A stretch of 64,000 nucleotides of DNA. Source: JAUIAI01 sp050633665. GTDB lineage: Bacteria > Pseudomonadota > Gammaproteobacteria > Burkholderiales > Burkholderiaceae_E. The notes under the pieces are model-generated. The model did no database searches, had not been told where the DNA came from, and was given only the letters and a program-made list of their open reading frames with translations. The DNA lies in contig JBOEGY010000005.1 in the NCBI GenBank assembly GCA_050633665.1, forward strand, positions 62,001 to 126,000, in the 5' to 3' direction. A program made the translations under genes and the position numbers. Shown here one piece after another: positions 8,539 to 18,134 of this stretch. How positions within the stretch are numbered: the first letter of the stretch is position 1; the number at the start of each line of letters is the position of its first letter.

Positions 8539-11500
8539 ATGGATATTGCCGCCAAGTCAATTGAAAAACCGGTCAACACCTGGCTGATCGCGTTGATCTG
8601 TCTGTTAGGAGGGTTATGGGGGTTGCTGACCATTGGGCGCCTGGAGGATCCGGCTTTCACGATCAAGAATGCGGTTGTGACCACTCAATATCCGGGCGCC
8701 ACCGCTGCTGAAGTTGAAAAAGAGATATCCGAACCGCTTGAGTCAGCGATTCAGCAGATGCCTGAATTGAAGTGGGTGAAATCCAAGTCAGTACCCGGTT
8801 TGTCTGAAATCACGCTGGAGATACAGCCCACTTACGACGGTAGCGAGTTGCCACAAATCTGGACGCGCTTGCGAAACAAAGTTGGCGATGCAGCGATACG
8901 CTTGCCAGATGGTGCCAGGGCGCCCATGGTCAATGATGACTTCGGTGATGTGTTCGGCATCTTCTATGCAGTCGTTGCCGACGGCTTCTCCGATGCTCAG
9001 AAGCGGGAAGTGGCCGGCTATCTGCGACGCGAACTGCTGACCGTACCGGGAGTCGCCAAGATCGAAACCCAGGGGGAGCCGACCGAAACAATTTACGTTG
9101 AGATTTCCAATCAAAAGCTAATTAGCCTGGGCGTGCCTCTACAGGAGGTAATCGCCGCGATTAATGCTGAGAATGTGGTGCTGGAGGGCGGTGCCAATCG
9201 CAGCGGCGATCTGCGGGTCCGGGTGGCTCCGCCAGCGGGTCTCGATTCGGCCGCTGCTATCGCGTCGTTGCGGGTCGGGCGCGCGGGCACGGCTGAGCAG
9301 ATCAGTCTGCTCGACATTGCAACCATCCGGCGGGTGCCGGATGAAACGCCGCGCAATTATGTCCGGTTCGATGGTAAGTCCGCGTTTACGATTGCTGTGG
9401 CCGGAGCGGCCGGCTCGAATATCGTGGAGGTTGGCAAAGCCGTCACCGCCCATCTGGCGAGTATCCAGCCGCAGATTCCACTGGGCGTGAAACTGACGCC
9501 GATCTATGAGCAGCATGTGGTTGTTGAGCAGGCTATGGACGGGTTTATTGTCAACCTGGGTGTCTCAGTCGCTATTGTCATTGGCGTGTTGTGCTTGTTC
9601 ATGGGCTGGCGCGTTGGAATCGTGGTCGGGATTACCCTATTGCTGACGGTGTTTGGCACTGTCCTCATGATGCGTCTGGCCAATATCCAGATGGAGCGAA
9701 TTTCCCTGGGCGCGTTGATCATCGCAATGGGGATGCTGGTCGACAATGCGATTGTGGTTGCCGAAGGAATGTTGATCAACATGCAACGTGGCATGCAGGC
9801 AGCGCCTGCCGCCAGCGATGCGGCCAGGCGGACCCAGATACCGTTGCTCGGCGCGACCGTGATCGGCATCATGGCGTTTTCAGGGATTGGCCTGTCTCCG
9901 GATGCGACCGGGGAGTTCCTGTTTTCCCTGTTCGCCGTAATCGCCTTGTCGTTGCTGCTGAGTTGGTTGTTGGCTATCACCATTACTCCGCTGTTCGGGA
10001 CTTATCTGCTCAAGGTGAAACCGGGTTCGGCCAGTGTCGATCCGTATGCCGGAAGATCTTATGGGGCGTATCGCTGGTTGTTGCGTGGCGCTTTGCGAAT
10101 CCGCACGCTGACGATCATCGCGTTGCTGGCAACCACAGTGGTCAGTCTGTATGGTTTCGGGCAGGTCAAGCAGCAGTTTTTTCCGGACTCAAGCACGCCA
10201 TTGTTCTTTGTGAACTACGAGCTTCGTCAGGGCACGGATATTCGCGCCACAGCGCGTGACATCGCTCAGATAAGCCGTCATGTTCGGGCGCAGCCTGGGG
10301 TCGTGTCAGTGGCCAGTTTCATCGGGCAGGGCGCGAGCCGGTTTATGCTGACGTATGCGCCCGAGCAGCCTAATTCTGCCTATGGCCAACTAATCGTGCG
10401 GGCAGAGAGTCTGGAGGTCATTGATCCGCTTGCGGCACAGTTGCGGCTGACGCTGGCGCGGCAATTTCCCGGGGCGGAAATCCGTACTGAAAGACTGATT
10501 TTCGGGCCGGGTGGCGGGGCCAAGATCGAGGCTCGTTTTCAAGGCCCCGATCCAGAGGTGCTTCGCAATCTGGCTGACAAGACAATAGACGTATTGCGCG
10601 CCGACGGCAGTATTATCGATATCCGGCAGAACTGGCGTCAACGGGGTCTGGTCATTGAACCGGCGTTGAATGCCGAACGTGCGCGTCTGGCCGGTGTCAG
10701 TCGTGCCGATGTCGGCCAGGCGCTCCTTTACGGTTCCAATGGCATTCGGGCCGGCACCTACTGGGAAGGGGACGATGAAATCCCCATCGTCGTGCGGGCG
10801 CCGGCATCAGAAAGAGCTCAGGGAATGGCGCTTGAAAACCGGCTGGTCTGGAGTTCCAGCGCACAGACGTATCTGTCAATGACGCAAGTGGTTGACCGCT
10901 TCGAGACGCGGGCCGAAGAGACTGTGATTCGACGGCGCGACCGCAACCGCACGCTGACCGTTCTGGCCGATCCGGCAAATGGACTCACCCCCGATGAGGC
11001 GCTCAAACGCATCAAGTCAGAAGTTGAAGCAATTGAGCTGCCTGATGGTTATTCGCTTGCCTGGGGCGGTGAGTATGAAAACGCCGGTGAAGCGCAGGCG
11101 TCGCTGGGCGGGCAGATGCCGATCAGTTTTCTGGTGATGTTTCTGATATCAGTGTTGTTGTTCGGCAAGGTACGTCAACCGCTGATTATCTGGCTGGTCG
11201 TACCGATGGCCGTCTGCGGCGTTGTCGCCGGTTTGCTCGGCACTGGCTTGCCGTTTAGTTTTACCGCATTACTGGGCCTGCTGAGTCTGTCTGGCATGTT
11301 GATGAAAAACGCCATCGTGCTGGTGGATGAAATCGATGCGCAGATCGACGAAGGCAAAGAGAAACACCTGGCTATCATTGATGCGAGCGTCAGCCGGTTG
11401 CGGCCGGTGTTTCTTGCTGCAGGGACAACCATACTGGGTATGATTCCGCTGCTCGGGGATGCCTTCTTCGCCAGTATGGCGGTGACCATCATGGGCGGAC

Positions 11501-11610
11501 TGGCGTTCGCCTCTTTGTTAACATTAGTTGCTGTGCCCGTCTTCTATTCAACCTTGTTTCGCGTGCGTGCGATCCCTTACACTGCGACCAACGTCGCCGC
11601 AGGAGTCTGA
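8539..11610 (+). CDS. RND efflux transporter, inner-membrane pump (AcrB/HAE1-like)
   Basis: This 1023-residue proton-driven exporter has two similar halves, each with one helix, a large periplasmic porter loop and a bundle of helices. The start is set at ATG 8539, preceded by GAGGAAACGG, rather than 33 bases further upstream, because the family begins right before 'NTWLIALICLLGGLWG'. Motifs include 'QYPGATAAEVEKEISEPLE' in the first loop and 'GMLVDNAIVVAE' in helix 4 with the aspartate expected for proton relay. It groups by eye with pumps lacking a strong substrate label, so drug or metabolite specificity is open. Confidence 0.92.
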   Translation: MDIAAKSIEKPVNTWLIALICLLGGLWGLLTIGRLEDPAFTIKNAVVTTQYPGATAAEVEKEISEPLESAIQQMPELKWVKSKSVPGLSEITLEIQPTYDGSELPQIWTRLRNKVGDAAIRLPDGARAPMVNDDFGDVFGIFYAVVADGFSDAQKREVAGYLRRELLTVPGVAKIETQGEPTETIYVEISNQKLISLGVPLQEVIAAINAENVVLEGGANRSGDLRVRVAPPAGLDSAAAIASLRVGRAGTAEQISLLDIATIRRVPDETPRNYVRFDGKSAFTIAVAGAAGSNIVEVGKAVTAHLASIQPQIPLGVKLTPIYEQHVVVEQAMDGFIVNLGVSVAIVIGVLCLFMGWRVGIVVGITLLLTVFGTVLMMRLANIQMERISLGALIIAMGMLVDNAIVVAEGMLINMQRGMQAAPAASDAARRTQIPLLGATVIGIMAFSGIGLSPDATGEFLFSLFAVIALSLLLSWLLAITITPLFGTYLLKVKPGSASVDPYAGRSYGAYRWLLRGALRIRTLTIIALLATTVVSLYGFGQVKQQFFPDSSTPLFFVNYELRQGTDIRATARDIAQISRHVRAQPGVVSVASFIGQGASRFMLTYAPEQPNSAYGQLIVRAESLEVIDPLAAQLRLTLARQFPGAEIRTERLIFGPGGGAKIEARFQGPDPEVLRNLADKTIDVLRADGSIIDIRQNWRQRGLVIEPALNAERARLAGVSRADVGQALLYGSNGIRAGTYWEGDDEIPIVVRAPASERAQGMALENRLVWSSSAQTYLSMTQVVDRFETRAEETVIRRRDRNRTLTVLADPANGLTPDEALKRIKSEVEAIELPDGYSLAWGGEYENAGEAQASLGGQMPISFLVMFLISVLLFGKVRQPLIIWLVVPMAVCGVVAGLLGTGLPFSFTALLGLLSLSGMLMKNAIVLVDEIDAQIDEGKEKHLAIIDASVSRLRPVFLAAGTTILGMIPLLGDAFFASMAVTIMGGLAFASLLTLVAVPVFYSTLFRVRAIPYTATNVAAGV

Positions 11611-11612
11611 AT

Positions 11613-12158
11613 TTGTCCGCCAGAGATCGCATCCTGAAGGCCGCCGCCGAAATTGCCGCGACAGAAGGAGTGCTCAGTCTGGGCATTGACAATGTCAACC
11701 GCCGGGCCGGGGTTAGCAAAGGGGCGTTCTTCTACCATTTCAAGAGCAAGGATGAAATGGTGTTTGCCCTGCTGGATTCCGTGTTTAACGATTTTGATCA
11801 ACGCATGGAGGCTCGTATTCAGCTAGGCCACCCGGTGTTGGAGTCGATGGTTGATGTCGCTCTTGAAGAGGTTCGCGAGCGCGGGGAACTAATTGGCTCC
11901 CTGGTCGCTGCGATCTCGATAGACGCTTCCCTGGCAGAAAAGGTTCGTGCCCGTTCGGGTTGCTGGCATGAGCGTGCGGCAGAGCAAAGCGGGCTCACTG
12001 ACGGCTCTTGTGCTTTGTTTCAACTGCTACTGGACGGATTGTTCATGAGTACGATCATGAAAGGGCCGCAGCGTACGGCCGAGCAATACGCACAGCTACG
12101 CGAGCTGATTCTGGGTGCAATATCCGCCCATCAGGAAGCGCGCTTGTCTGCCCACTGA
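11613..12158 (+). CDS. TetR/AcrR family transcriptional regulator
   Basis: This 181-residue regulator has an N-terminal helix-turn-helix (about residues 5 to 50) ending in 'GVSKGAFFYHFKSKDEMVFAL', which is diagnostic for TetR. The ligand-binding C-terminal domain is variable. The start is a TTG with AGGAG seven bases upstream, two bases after the pump stop, so it is the third gene of the efflux operon. It probably represses the operon in the absence of ligand, perhaps through the palindrome at 7317. Its 3' end overlaps the convergent dioxygenase gene by 28 bases. Confidence 0.87.
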   Translation: MSARDRILKAAAEIAATEGVLSLGIDNVNRRAGVSKGAFFYHFKSKDEMVFALLDSVFNDFDQRMEARIQLGHPVLESMVDVALEEVRERGELIGSLVAAISIDASLAEKVRARSGCWHERAAEQSGLTDGSCALFQLLLDGLFMSTIMKGPQRTAEQYAQLRELILGAISAHQEARLSAH

Positions 12159-13060
12159 CGGGCGTTCGATTCCAGGGTCATACCGCCCCGGCCGAGATGC
12201 TTGTTCAGTTGCGAGTCGTAGCGACTGGTCGCGCCAACGTTTTCTGTTCTGGAGAACGGCTCCCATCGCGGCGCGGTATTACTGGTCGGGGTATCCCCAA
12301 GAATCGTGACCCGCTGAATCACCCGCTGTTCGTCGAAATCACTCAGGACGAAGTGTTGTGTGCAGCGGTTGTCCCACATAGCCAGGGTGCCGGCAGACCA
12401 GCGGTATCGAACCGTGAAGCGCGGGCTGGCAACCCATCGGGTCAGATAATCCAGTAGTAAATTGCTTTCCTGGTGGCTCATTTCAACGATCCGGCGGGTG
12501 AAGTGTTCGTTGACGAACAAGCTCTTCCTTTGCGTGACCGGATGGATTCGGACGACCGGGTGAATGAATGTCAGCTCTCGCTTGCCATGCGGTGCGGCGT
12601 CGTGCAGCGCGGTGAGACCGTCGCATAAGTCTCGTAGAGGAGCCGACAAGGCTTCGTAGGCGGCATAAGCATTTGCCCACATGGTATCGCCCCCGACGCT
12701 TGGGCACTCGATCATGTTCAGAATCGACATCACTGATGGATGTTCCGCAAATGTGATGTCGCTGTGCCATTCGTCAGCCAGGCCGCCGTGGCTTGCTGCC
12801 AGTTCGAATATTTCCGGGTAGTCTTTGCTGAACGGATTGTCGAGATTAGGATGGGCTTCAAGTTCGCCAAAATGCCTGCCGAATGCAATATGGTCGGCCG
12901 GTTTTAGGTGTTGCCCCGGAAAGAACAGCACCAGGTGTTCCAGCAGGAGTTGTTGGATTTGCTCGATTTGCGCCGGGGTTGGCGTACTTAAAGAGATGCC
13001 GTGAATTTGCGCGCCAAGTGAGCCGGCTAAGCGGGTCACCGAGAGTTCTGCTGCCATCAT
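12131..13060 (-). CDS. TauD/TfdA-family Fe(II)/2-oxoglutarate dioxygenase
   Basis: This 309-residue enzyme belongs to the TauD/TfdA clan. The iron-binding facial triad is visible as His and Asp in 'DEWHSDITF' and the distal His in 'DNRCTQHFV'; the 2-oxoglutarate-binding Arg lies in the following 'DEQRVIQRVTI'. Members hydroxylate taurine, sulfate esters, aryloxy acids or similar compounds and release a small product. The substrate is not evident. The gene stands alone on the minus strand, downstream of ald on the same strand, and overlaps the tetR 3' end. Confidence 0.85.
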   Translation of the reverse strand: MMAAELSVTRLAGSLGAQIHGISLSTPTPAQIEQIQQLLLEHLVLFFPGQHLKPADHIAFGRHFGELEAHPNLDNPFSKDYPEIFELAASHGGLADEWHSDITFAEHPSVMSILNMIECPSVGGDTMWANAYAAYEALSAPLRDLCDGLTALHDAAPHGKRELTFIHPVVRIHPVTQRKSLFVNEHFTRRIVEMSHQESNLLLDYLTRWVASPRFTVRYRWSAGTLAMWDNRCTQHFVLSDFDEQRVIQRVTILGDTPTSNTAPRWEPFSRTENVGATSRYDSQLNKHLGRGGMTLESNARQWADKRAS

Positions 13061-13126
13061 TGCCTCCGCATGCTGAGAATGACCGATTTATAGCAGGTTC
13101 TTCAGTCCGGCGGCTATGTCGCGGTT

Positions 13127-14263
13127 TCAGCTTGTGCGCTGCCCTTCGGCTGCTATCGCATCGGCGGCGGGTTTGTAGGTATGGTTAAGTGCTTGCGCCA
13201 CCGGTTCGCAGGTGACATGACCGCGCCAGATATTCAAACCGTTTTGCAGGTGTGGGTCGTCGCGCAGTGCCTGGCTCCACCCTTTGTCGGCAATGCGCAA
13301 ACTGTGTGGCAAGGTGACGTTGTTCAGCGCATAAGTCGAGGTTCTTGCGACGCCACCCGGCATGTTTGCGACACAGTAATGGACGATACCGTCAACTACA
13401 TAAGTCGGATCTTCATGGGTGGTTGCACGGGAGGTTTCAAAGCAGCCGCCCTGGTCGATGGCAACGTCCACCAGAACGGCACCCGGCTTCATTGTGGCGA
13501 GCATTTCGCGCGAAACCAGTTTTGGCGCAGCCGCTCCCGGAATCAAAACAGCCCCGATGACCAGGTCGGCAGCTGCTACTACTTCGGCCAGATTCGCGCG
13601 ATTGGAGAACCGGGTTTTGGCACTGGCACCGAAGTGAATACCGATTCGTTCCATCACTTCCGGATCCCGGTCAAGAATCGTCACATCTGCGCCGACCCCA
13701 ACCGCCATCTGGGCAGCGTTAAAGCCGACGACACCGCCGCCAATCACCAGGACTTTGCCCGGCGCCACGCCGGGCACTCCGCCCAGCAAGACACCCCGGC
13801 CGCCGTGTGATTTTTCCAGCGCGGTCGCTCCGGCCTGGATCGACATGCGGCCAGCCACCTGACTCATGGGTTTCAACAGAGGCAGCCCACCCGTTTTATC
13901 CGTAACCGTCTCGTAGGCAATTCCGATGACGCCCGAAGCCAGCAGGTCTTCAGTCTGTTTCGGATCTGGCGCCAGATGCAGATAAGTGTAAAGAATCTGT
14001 CCCTCACGAAGCATCGCGCGTTCGCCCGGTTGCGGTTCTTTGACTTTGACCACCATGTCGGCCCTGGCGTAAACCTCACTGGCGCTGTCAACGATAGTCG
14101 CACCAGCTTGCTGGTACTGGATATCGTCGGCACCAATACCGCTGCCGGCTCCGGCTTCAACCAGAATCTGATGGCCGTGCGCGGCCAGCTCAGTCACGCT
14201 TTCGGGCGTTAGGCCCACGCGGTATTCATGATTCTTGATTTCTTTGGGAGTGCCGATCAGCAT
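13127..14263 (-). CDS. ald: Alanine dehydrogenase
   Basis: This 378-residue NAD-dependent enzyme interconverts L-alanine and pyruvate plus ammonium. The start at 14263 is chosen because 'MLIGTPKEIKNHEYRVGLTP' is the family N-terminus and AAGAGG lies eight bases upstream; an in-frame ATG 51 bases further upstream has no such support. The substrate-binding Lys is in 'VVKVKEPQ', the catalytic His in 'YTYLHLAPD', and the NAD site is 'VLVIGGGVVGFNAAQMAVG'. It is divergent from an Lrp/AsnC regulator, a common arrangement in which the regulator activates ald in response to alanine. Confidence 0.95.
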   Translation of the reverse strand: MLIGTPKEIKNHEYRVGLTPESVTELAAHGHQILVEAGAGSGIGADDIQYQQAGATIVDSASEVYARADMVVKVKEPQPGERAMLREGQILYTYLHLAPDPKQTEDLLASGVIGIAYETVTDKTGGLPLLKPMSQVAGRMSIQAGATALEKSHGGRGVLLGGVPGVAPGKVLVIGGGVVGFNAAQMAVGVGADVTILDRDPEVMERIGIHFGASAKTRFSNRANLAEVVAAADLVIGAVLIPGAAAPKLVSREMLATMKPGAVLVDVAIDQGGCFETSRATTHEDPTYVVDGIVHYCVANMPGGVARTSTYALNNVTLPHSLRIADKGWSQALRDDPHLQNGLNIWRGHVTCEPVAQALNHTYKPAADAIAAEGQRTS

Positions 14264-14461
14264 GGGCTTGCCTCTTGGGGTCAGGGTGAAATGTCGCGTC
14301 AGTTCTATTGACACTATGCCCAGAGATCAATGGAAATTGTTCGCGAATATCCTGTATTTATATGAAGAATTGCCATATTCTCCTGGTAAACCGACAAACA
14401 GCGATAAGAATTGCTGTTGAGCTCAACACGGGGTGAGCCGCGGTGACACACGGAGCGCGAG

Positions 14462-14923
14462 ATGGACCGGATTGATCGAGTTATTCTCTCTGAATTGCAG
14501 CGCGATTCCCGCCAGCCGATGACCGACATCGCGGCCCGCGCTGGCTTGTCGCTGTCAGCCTGCCATCGCCGCGTCAAATTGCTGGAGTCGGCGGGCATGA
14601 TTGAAGGCTATTGCGCGCAACTCAATGCCAGCGCTCTGGGCCTGGAAATCGAAGTCTTTGTTGAAATTTCACTGAACTCGCAGGCGCAGGTCGCGCTGGA
14701 GCAGTTTGAGCAGGCTGTTGTCGATGACGCAGAAATCCTCGAGTGCCGGCTGACTTCGGGTGCTTCAGACTACATCATCCGCGTAGTGGCCCGTAACGTC
14801 GCCGATTACGACCGGATTCACCGCGATATTCTCGCCCGGCTGCCTGGTGTGGCAAGCATGCGGTCGCTATTTACCCTGCGTTCCATCAAGGCGTGGAGGG
14901 GGCTTCCTATTGGGGTCGGATGA
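14462..14923 (+). CDS. Lrp/AsnC family transcriptional regulator
   Basis: This 153-residue regulator has an N-terminal winged helix-turn-helix ('MDRIDRVILSELQRDSRQP', 'AGLSLSACHRRVKLLE') and a C-terminal RAM ligand-binding domain ('LTSGASDYIIRVVARNVADY'). GGAG lies six bases before the ATG. It is divergent from ald across a 198-base, locally AT-rich gap with an inverted GAATAT/ATATTC pair (14345-14380) that could be a binding site. Control of ald by alanine is inferred from the layout. The stop codon sits in a 12-base tandem duplication (14912-14935). Confidence 0.9.
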   Translation: MDRIDRVILSELQRDSRQPMTDIAARAGLSLSACHRRVKLLESAGMIEGYCAQLNASALGLEIEVFVEISLNSQAQVALEQFEQAVVDDAEILECRLTSGASDYIIRVVARNVADYDRIHRDILARLPGVASMRSLFTLRSIKAWRGLPIGVG

Positions 14924-14935
14924 GGGGTCGGATGA
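14912..14935. repeat. Perfect tandem duplication of a 12-base unit
   Basis: GGGGTCGGATGA occurs twice head to tail at 14912-14923 and 14924-14935. The first copy contains the stop codon of the Lrp/AsnC gene. It looks like a recent slippage duplication; the second copy would provide the same stop in frame if the first were lost. Confidence 0.75.
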
Positions 14936-14976
14936 GATTTTCCTGGAGATCCGTCAGGCCCTCTATGATTAAGCAA

Positions 14977-15006
14977 TTGCGTGCCGGCTTTCAGCCGGCC
15001 TATAGT
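14977..15006 (+). promoter_or_regulatory. Candidate promoter of the TRAP operon with palindromic spacer
   Basis: TTGCGT (14977-14982) and TATAGT (15001-15006) are spaced 18 bases apart, about 67 bases before dctP. The spacer is almost entirely the perfect palindrome GCCGGCT-TTC-AGCCGGC (14983-14999). An inverted repeat between -35 and -10 is a typical repressor or MerR-type activator site. It could also be a terminator stem for the preceding gene, but no T-run follows. Confidence 0.45.
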
Positions 15007-15073
15007 AGTAAGAGTTCGGGCAACGCAGAGTGCCCAGCCACAAGATTGAATCAACTAACCAAGGAGACTCAAC

Positions 15074-16120
15074 ATGAAAGAAGGCAAGACTTCGACTTCG
15101 ACGACGCGGCGCAAGGTGCTGGCCAGCAGCACGGCATTAGTGGCAGCTCCAGCGCTGATCACATCAGCCAATGCGGCTGAGAGTGTCACCTGGAAGGTTC
15201 AGTCGCACTGGCCGAAGGCTTCTTCCTCTTTTGGCGACAGTCTGGCCAAGATTGCCGCAGAACTCGAAGAGAACACCAAGGGTAAGTTCAAGTTGCAGCT
15301 CCACGGTGCCGGTGAATTCGCCAAAGGTGCTGAGATCTTCAATATTGTTCGCCGTGGCGTTGTCGAGATGGGGACTATTTCTCCTGGATACATCCTGGGC
15401 GAGGCACCAACTGCTGGTTTGGCATTCGGGGTGCCAGGCACGTTCCGCGAGCCCTGGGAGTTTGCTCATTTCCTCAAGAACATGGGCTTTGAAGACCTGT
15501 TCAATGCTGATCTTGCCAAGCACGGAGTCGTGGCAAGAGCCGAGAAGGTCTATCCGACTGAGCTGGTCGTGACCAAGGAAATCAAGAGCGTTGAAGACTT
15601 CTCCAAGCTGAAGCTGCGATCTTCCGGCAGCTATCTTAAATACCTGGAAGCTGCAGGCGCTTCGCCTCAGTATGTTGCCGGTCCGGAGCTCTATCAGAGT
15701 CTGGCCAGTGGCATTGTTGATGGCGCACACTGGGGTGCCGCGCAAGGCGCCAAGTCAATGAGCTTGTGGGAGGTGGCTAAATTCCACATGAAGCCGACGA
15801 TGGGCCTGGCTATGGATACGCTCATCATGAACCAGGGGGCAATTGACAAGCTGTCTCCGGAAATGAAGAACGAATTCTTCGACCTGGTAGACACCCGTTT
15901 CTGGAAGCGCTCAACAGAATACCAATACAAAGAAAAGGTAGCGCTCGCCAGCGGTTTGAAAGAGCAGAGCGTCAAAGTGGCTCAGTTCCCCGAAGGCGTG
16001 TTGAAGAAGTTTTCGGAAGCATCAGCCGCGATTCTCAAAGACGAGCGGGCCAAAGGCGGTAACGCAGAGAAGGCCACTGACATGCTGACCTCGTTCCTGA
16101 AAGTTCTCGGTTACGTCTGA
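15074..16120 (+). CDS. dctP: TRAP transporter substrate-binding protein, DctP family
   Basis: This 348-residue periplasmic receptor has a signal peptide with a twin arginine and an AxA-type cleavage site ('TTRRKVLASS', 'ITSANAAES'), so export may be by Tat. The mature part fits the DctP family: 'QSHWPKASSSFGDSLAKIA', the substrate-carboxylate region around 'FSKLKLRSSGSYLKYLEAAG', and 'GIVDGAHWGA'. The overall look is that of the 2-oxo-acid/mannitol-chloroaromatic branch, but the ligand is unknown. AAGGAG lies nine bases before the ATG. A stem-loop follows before dctQ. Confidence 0.9.
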   Translation: MKEGKTSTSTTRRKVLASSTALVAAPALITSANAAESVTWKVQSHWPKASSSFGDSLAKIAAELEENTKGKFKLQLHGAGEFAKGAEIFNIVRRGVVEMGTISPGYILGEAPTAGLAFGVPGTFREPWEFAHFLKNMGFEDLFNADLAKHGVVARAEKVYPTELVVTKEIKSVEDFSKLKLRSSGSYLKYLEAAGASPQYVAGPELYQSLASGIVDGAHWGAAQGAKSMSLWEVAKFHMKPTMGLAMDTLIMNQGAIDKLSPEMKNEFFDLVDTRFWKRSTEYQYKEKVALASGLKEQSVKVAQFPEGVLKKFSEASAAILKDERAKGGNAEKATDMLTSFLKVLGYV

Positions 16121-16143
16121 GGAATCTTCTGATTCAGCAGTGC

Positions 16144-16173
16144 TGACCCGTCAGGCTTATGCCTGGCGGGTCA
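16144..16173 (+). terminator. Stem-loop between dctP and dctQ (partial terminator)
   Basis: TGACCCGtCAGGC-TTAT-GCCTGgCGGGTCA forms a strong, nearly perfect hairpin, followed by AATTTT. It lies 23 bases after the dctP stop and about 50 bases before dctQ. Such an element would let the receptor be made in excess of the membrane subunits by partial termination or by protecting the 3' end. Confidence 0.7.
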
Positions 16174-16221
16174 GAATTTTGCGGCCACCGGCAATGCGTT
16201 GGCCGTAACTAGGGAGTAGTA

Positions 16222-16788
16222 ATGGATACCCTGACTTCAATGGCGCGATTGATCACCGTGCTGAATACGCGCATCGGTCGTGCGATGAGCCTGGTTGTGC
16301 TGATCCTGTTCGCGCTGCTGCTGGGTGACGTGATCATGCGCTACATCACAGAGAGTCCGATTTCCTGGTCTGCTCAGGCTTCCAAGCTGGTGTTTGGCGT
16401 TTACGCCATCATTGGCGGCGGTTATCTGCTGGCACGTCGTGATCATGTCAATGTCGATTTGTTCTACGGTAGTTTTTCGCCCAAACGCAAAGCGCTGGTC
16501 GATATCGTGACATCGGTTTTGTTTTTTCTGTTTATCGGCGTGTTGGTCTCTGAGAGCTATTCGCTCGCCTATGACAGCGTCTCGCGACTAGAGGTGAGTT
16601 ATGAGACAACCTGGCAAGTCGCGATCTGGCCGTCAAAAGTCATGATCGTTGTTGCCGCCGTGTTGCTCTTGTTGCAAGGCGTCATCAAATTAATTGCCGA
16701 CATTCTGATCGTGATGGGTATTGAGGTCGATGAGACCGCGTTTGGCCCGATCAAGGATGATGACATCGATGAGAAGGAATCTGTCTGA
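16222..16788 (+). CDS. dctQ: TRAP transporter small permease, DctQ family
   Basis: This 188-residue protein has four predicted membrane helices (about residues 20-42, 52-72, 95-117, 135-160) and no other domain, as expected for the small TRAP subunit. The motif 'YGSFSPKRKALVDI' in the central cytoplasmic loop is typical. It ends in an acidic tail. The stop overlaps the dctM start by one base (TGATG), so the two membrane subunits are coupled. Confidence 0.9.
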   Translation: MDTLTSMARLITVLNTRIGRAMSLVVLILFALLLGDVIMRYITESPISWSAQASKLVFGVYAIIGGGYLLARRDHVNVDLFYGSFSPKRKALVDIVTSVLFFLFIGVLVSESYSLAYDSVSRLEVSYETTWQVAIWPSKVMIVVAAVLLLLQGVIKLIADILIVMGIEVDETAFGPIKDDDIDEKESV

Positions 16789-18116
16789 TGTATGAATCAC
16801 TTTCGATCGAATTTCTCACGATGTTGTTCTTCGGTCTCTTGTTCGTTTTCATCATGCTCGGCGTGCCACTGGCATTTGTGCTGGGTGGGCTGTCGGTCAT
16901 ATTTCTTTTCTTTGAACAAGGCTCGATTGCGTTTTATCTGATCGCATCAAAAATGTGGGATCTCATGGAGACCTCCTCACTGATTGCGATACCGCTGTAC
17001 GTGTTTATGGCGATGATTCTCGAACGCAGTGGCGTAGCCCATGATCTGTACCGGATGATGCACCTGTGGTGGGGTGGCGTGCGCGGTGGGCTCGCGTTTG
17101 GTACGGTGGCGATCTGTACTATTTTTGCCGCCATGTCAGGGATATCCGGTGCGGCAGTTGTGACGATGGGCACGATTGCCTTACCCCAGATGCTTGACCG
17201 GGGCTATGACAAGCGTCTGGCGCTGGGGGCTATCAATGCCGGTGGCGGCTGGGGCATCCTGATACCGCCAAGCATTCTGATGGTGTTGTATGCGCTGATT
17301 TCCGAGGTGTCGGTTGGCAAGTTGTTTGCTGCCGGCGTCGGACCGGGGCTTTTGTTGTTTGGGCTGGTCTCAATTTACATCATTGTGCGGTGTTGGTTGC
17401 AGCCCGAACTAGGGCCGGCCCTACCCAAGGAAGAGCGGGCCGGCTGGCCCGAGAAATTAGGTGCGCTGAAAGCCGTCCTGTTGCCCATTTTCATCATTTT
17501 CATCGTGCTCGGCGCGATTTTCGCCGGCATCGCCACGGTGACCGAAGCTGCTGCGGTGGGTGTATTCGGCGCCCTGGCTGCCAGCGCTGTCAATCGCAAG
17601 CTTAGCTGGAAGGTTGTATCGGAGTCGGCGCTACGCACGTTTCGCCTGACCACCATCATCACCTGGATTGTCTTTGCCGCTCACGCCTATTCGATGGCTT
17701 ACACAGCAATGGGCGCCGAGAGTTTCATCACCGGGCTTACCGAAGCGATCCCCGGCGGGCGTTGGGGCGCGATGGCCTTCATGATGGTGGTTTTGTTCCT
17801 GCTAGGTATGGTGTTGGATCCGGTAGGGATCATGTTGATTACGCTGCCGGTCTTTCTGCCATTGGTGAATGCTCACGGTTTCGATCCGGTCTGGTTCGGC
17901 ATCTTGTTTGTCGTGATGATGGAAATCAGCTACATGACACCGCCATTCGGGTTTAACCTGTTTTACCTGAGGTCAGTGGCGCCGCCGGAAGTGACAATGA
18001 AAGATATCTATTGGTCCGTCGGCCCGTATACGGTCGTCGAACTGACTGGCTTGTTTATCATCGTGTTGTTTCCGCCGATCGCTTTGTGGCTGCCCGGCGT
18101 TCTGTTTCCGGGGTAG
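16788..18116 (+). CDS. dctM: TRAP transporter large permease, DctM family
   Basis: This 442-residue sodium-coupled permease has about 12 helices. The family signatures are clear: 'GAAVVTMGTIALPQMLDRGY', 'AGGGWGILIPPSILMVLYAL' and 'EISYMTPPFGFNLFYLRS'. With DctQ it imports the ligand bound by the upstream receptor. It is the last gene of the TRAP operon and converges on the BapA-like gene 18 bases away. Confidence 0.95.
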   Translation: MYESLSIEFLTMLFFGLLFVFIMLGVPLAFVLGGLSVIFLFFEQGSIAFYLIASKMWDLMETSSLIAIPLYVFMAMILERSGVAHDLYRMMHLWWGGVRGGLAFGTVAICTIFAAMSGISGAAVVTMGTIALPQMLDRGYDKRLALGAINAGGGWGILIPPSILMVLYALISEVSVGKLFAAGVGPGLLLFGLVSIYIIVRCWLQPELGPALPKEERAGWPEKLGALKAVLLPIFIIFIVLGAIFAGIATVTEAAAVGVFGALAASAVNRKLSWKVVSESALRTFRLTTIITWIVFAAHAYSMAYTAMGAESFITGLTEAIPGGRWGAMAFMMVVLFLLGMVLDPVGIMLITLPVFLPLVNAHGFDPVWFGILFVVMMEISYMTPPFGFNLFYLRSVAPPEVTMKDIYWSVGPYTVVELTGLFIIVLFPPIALWLPGVLFPG

Positions 18117-18134
18117 GTGGTGCTTCAGCCCGAA

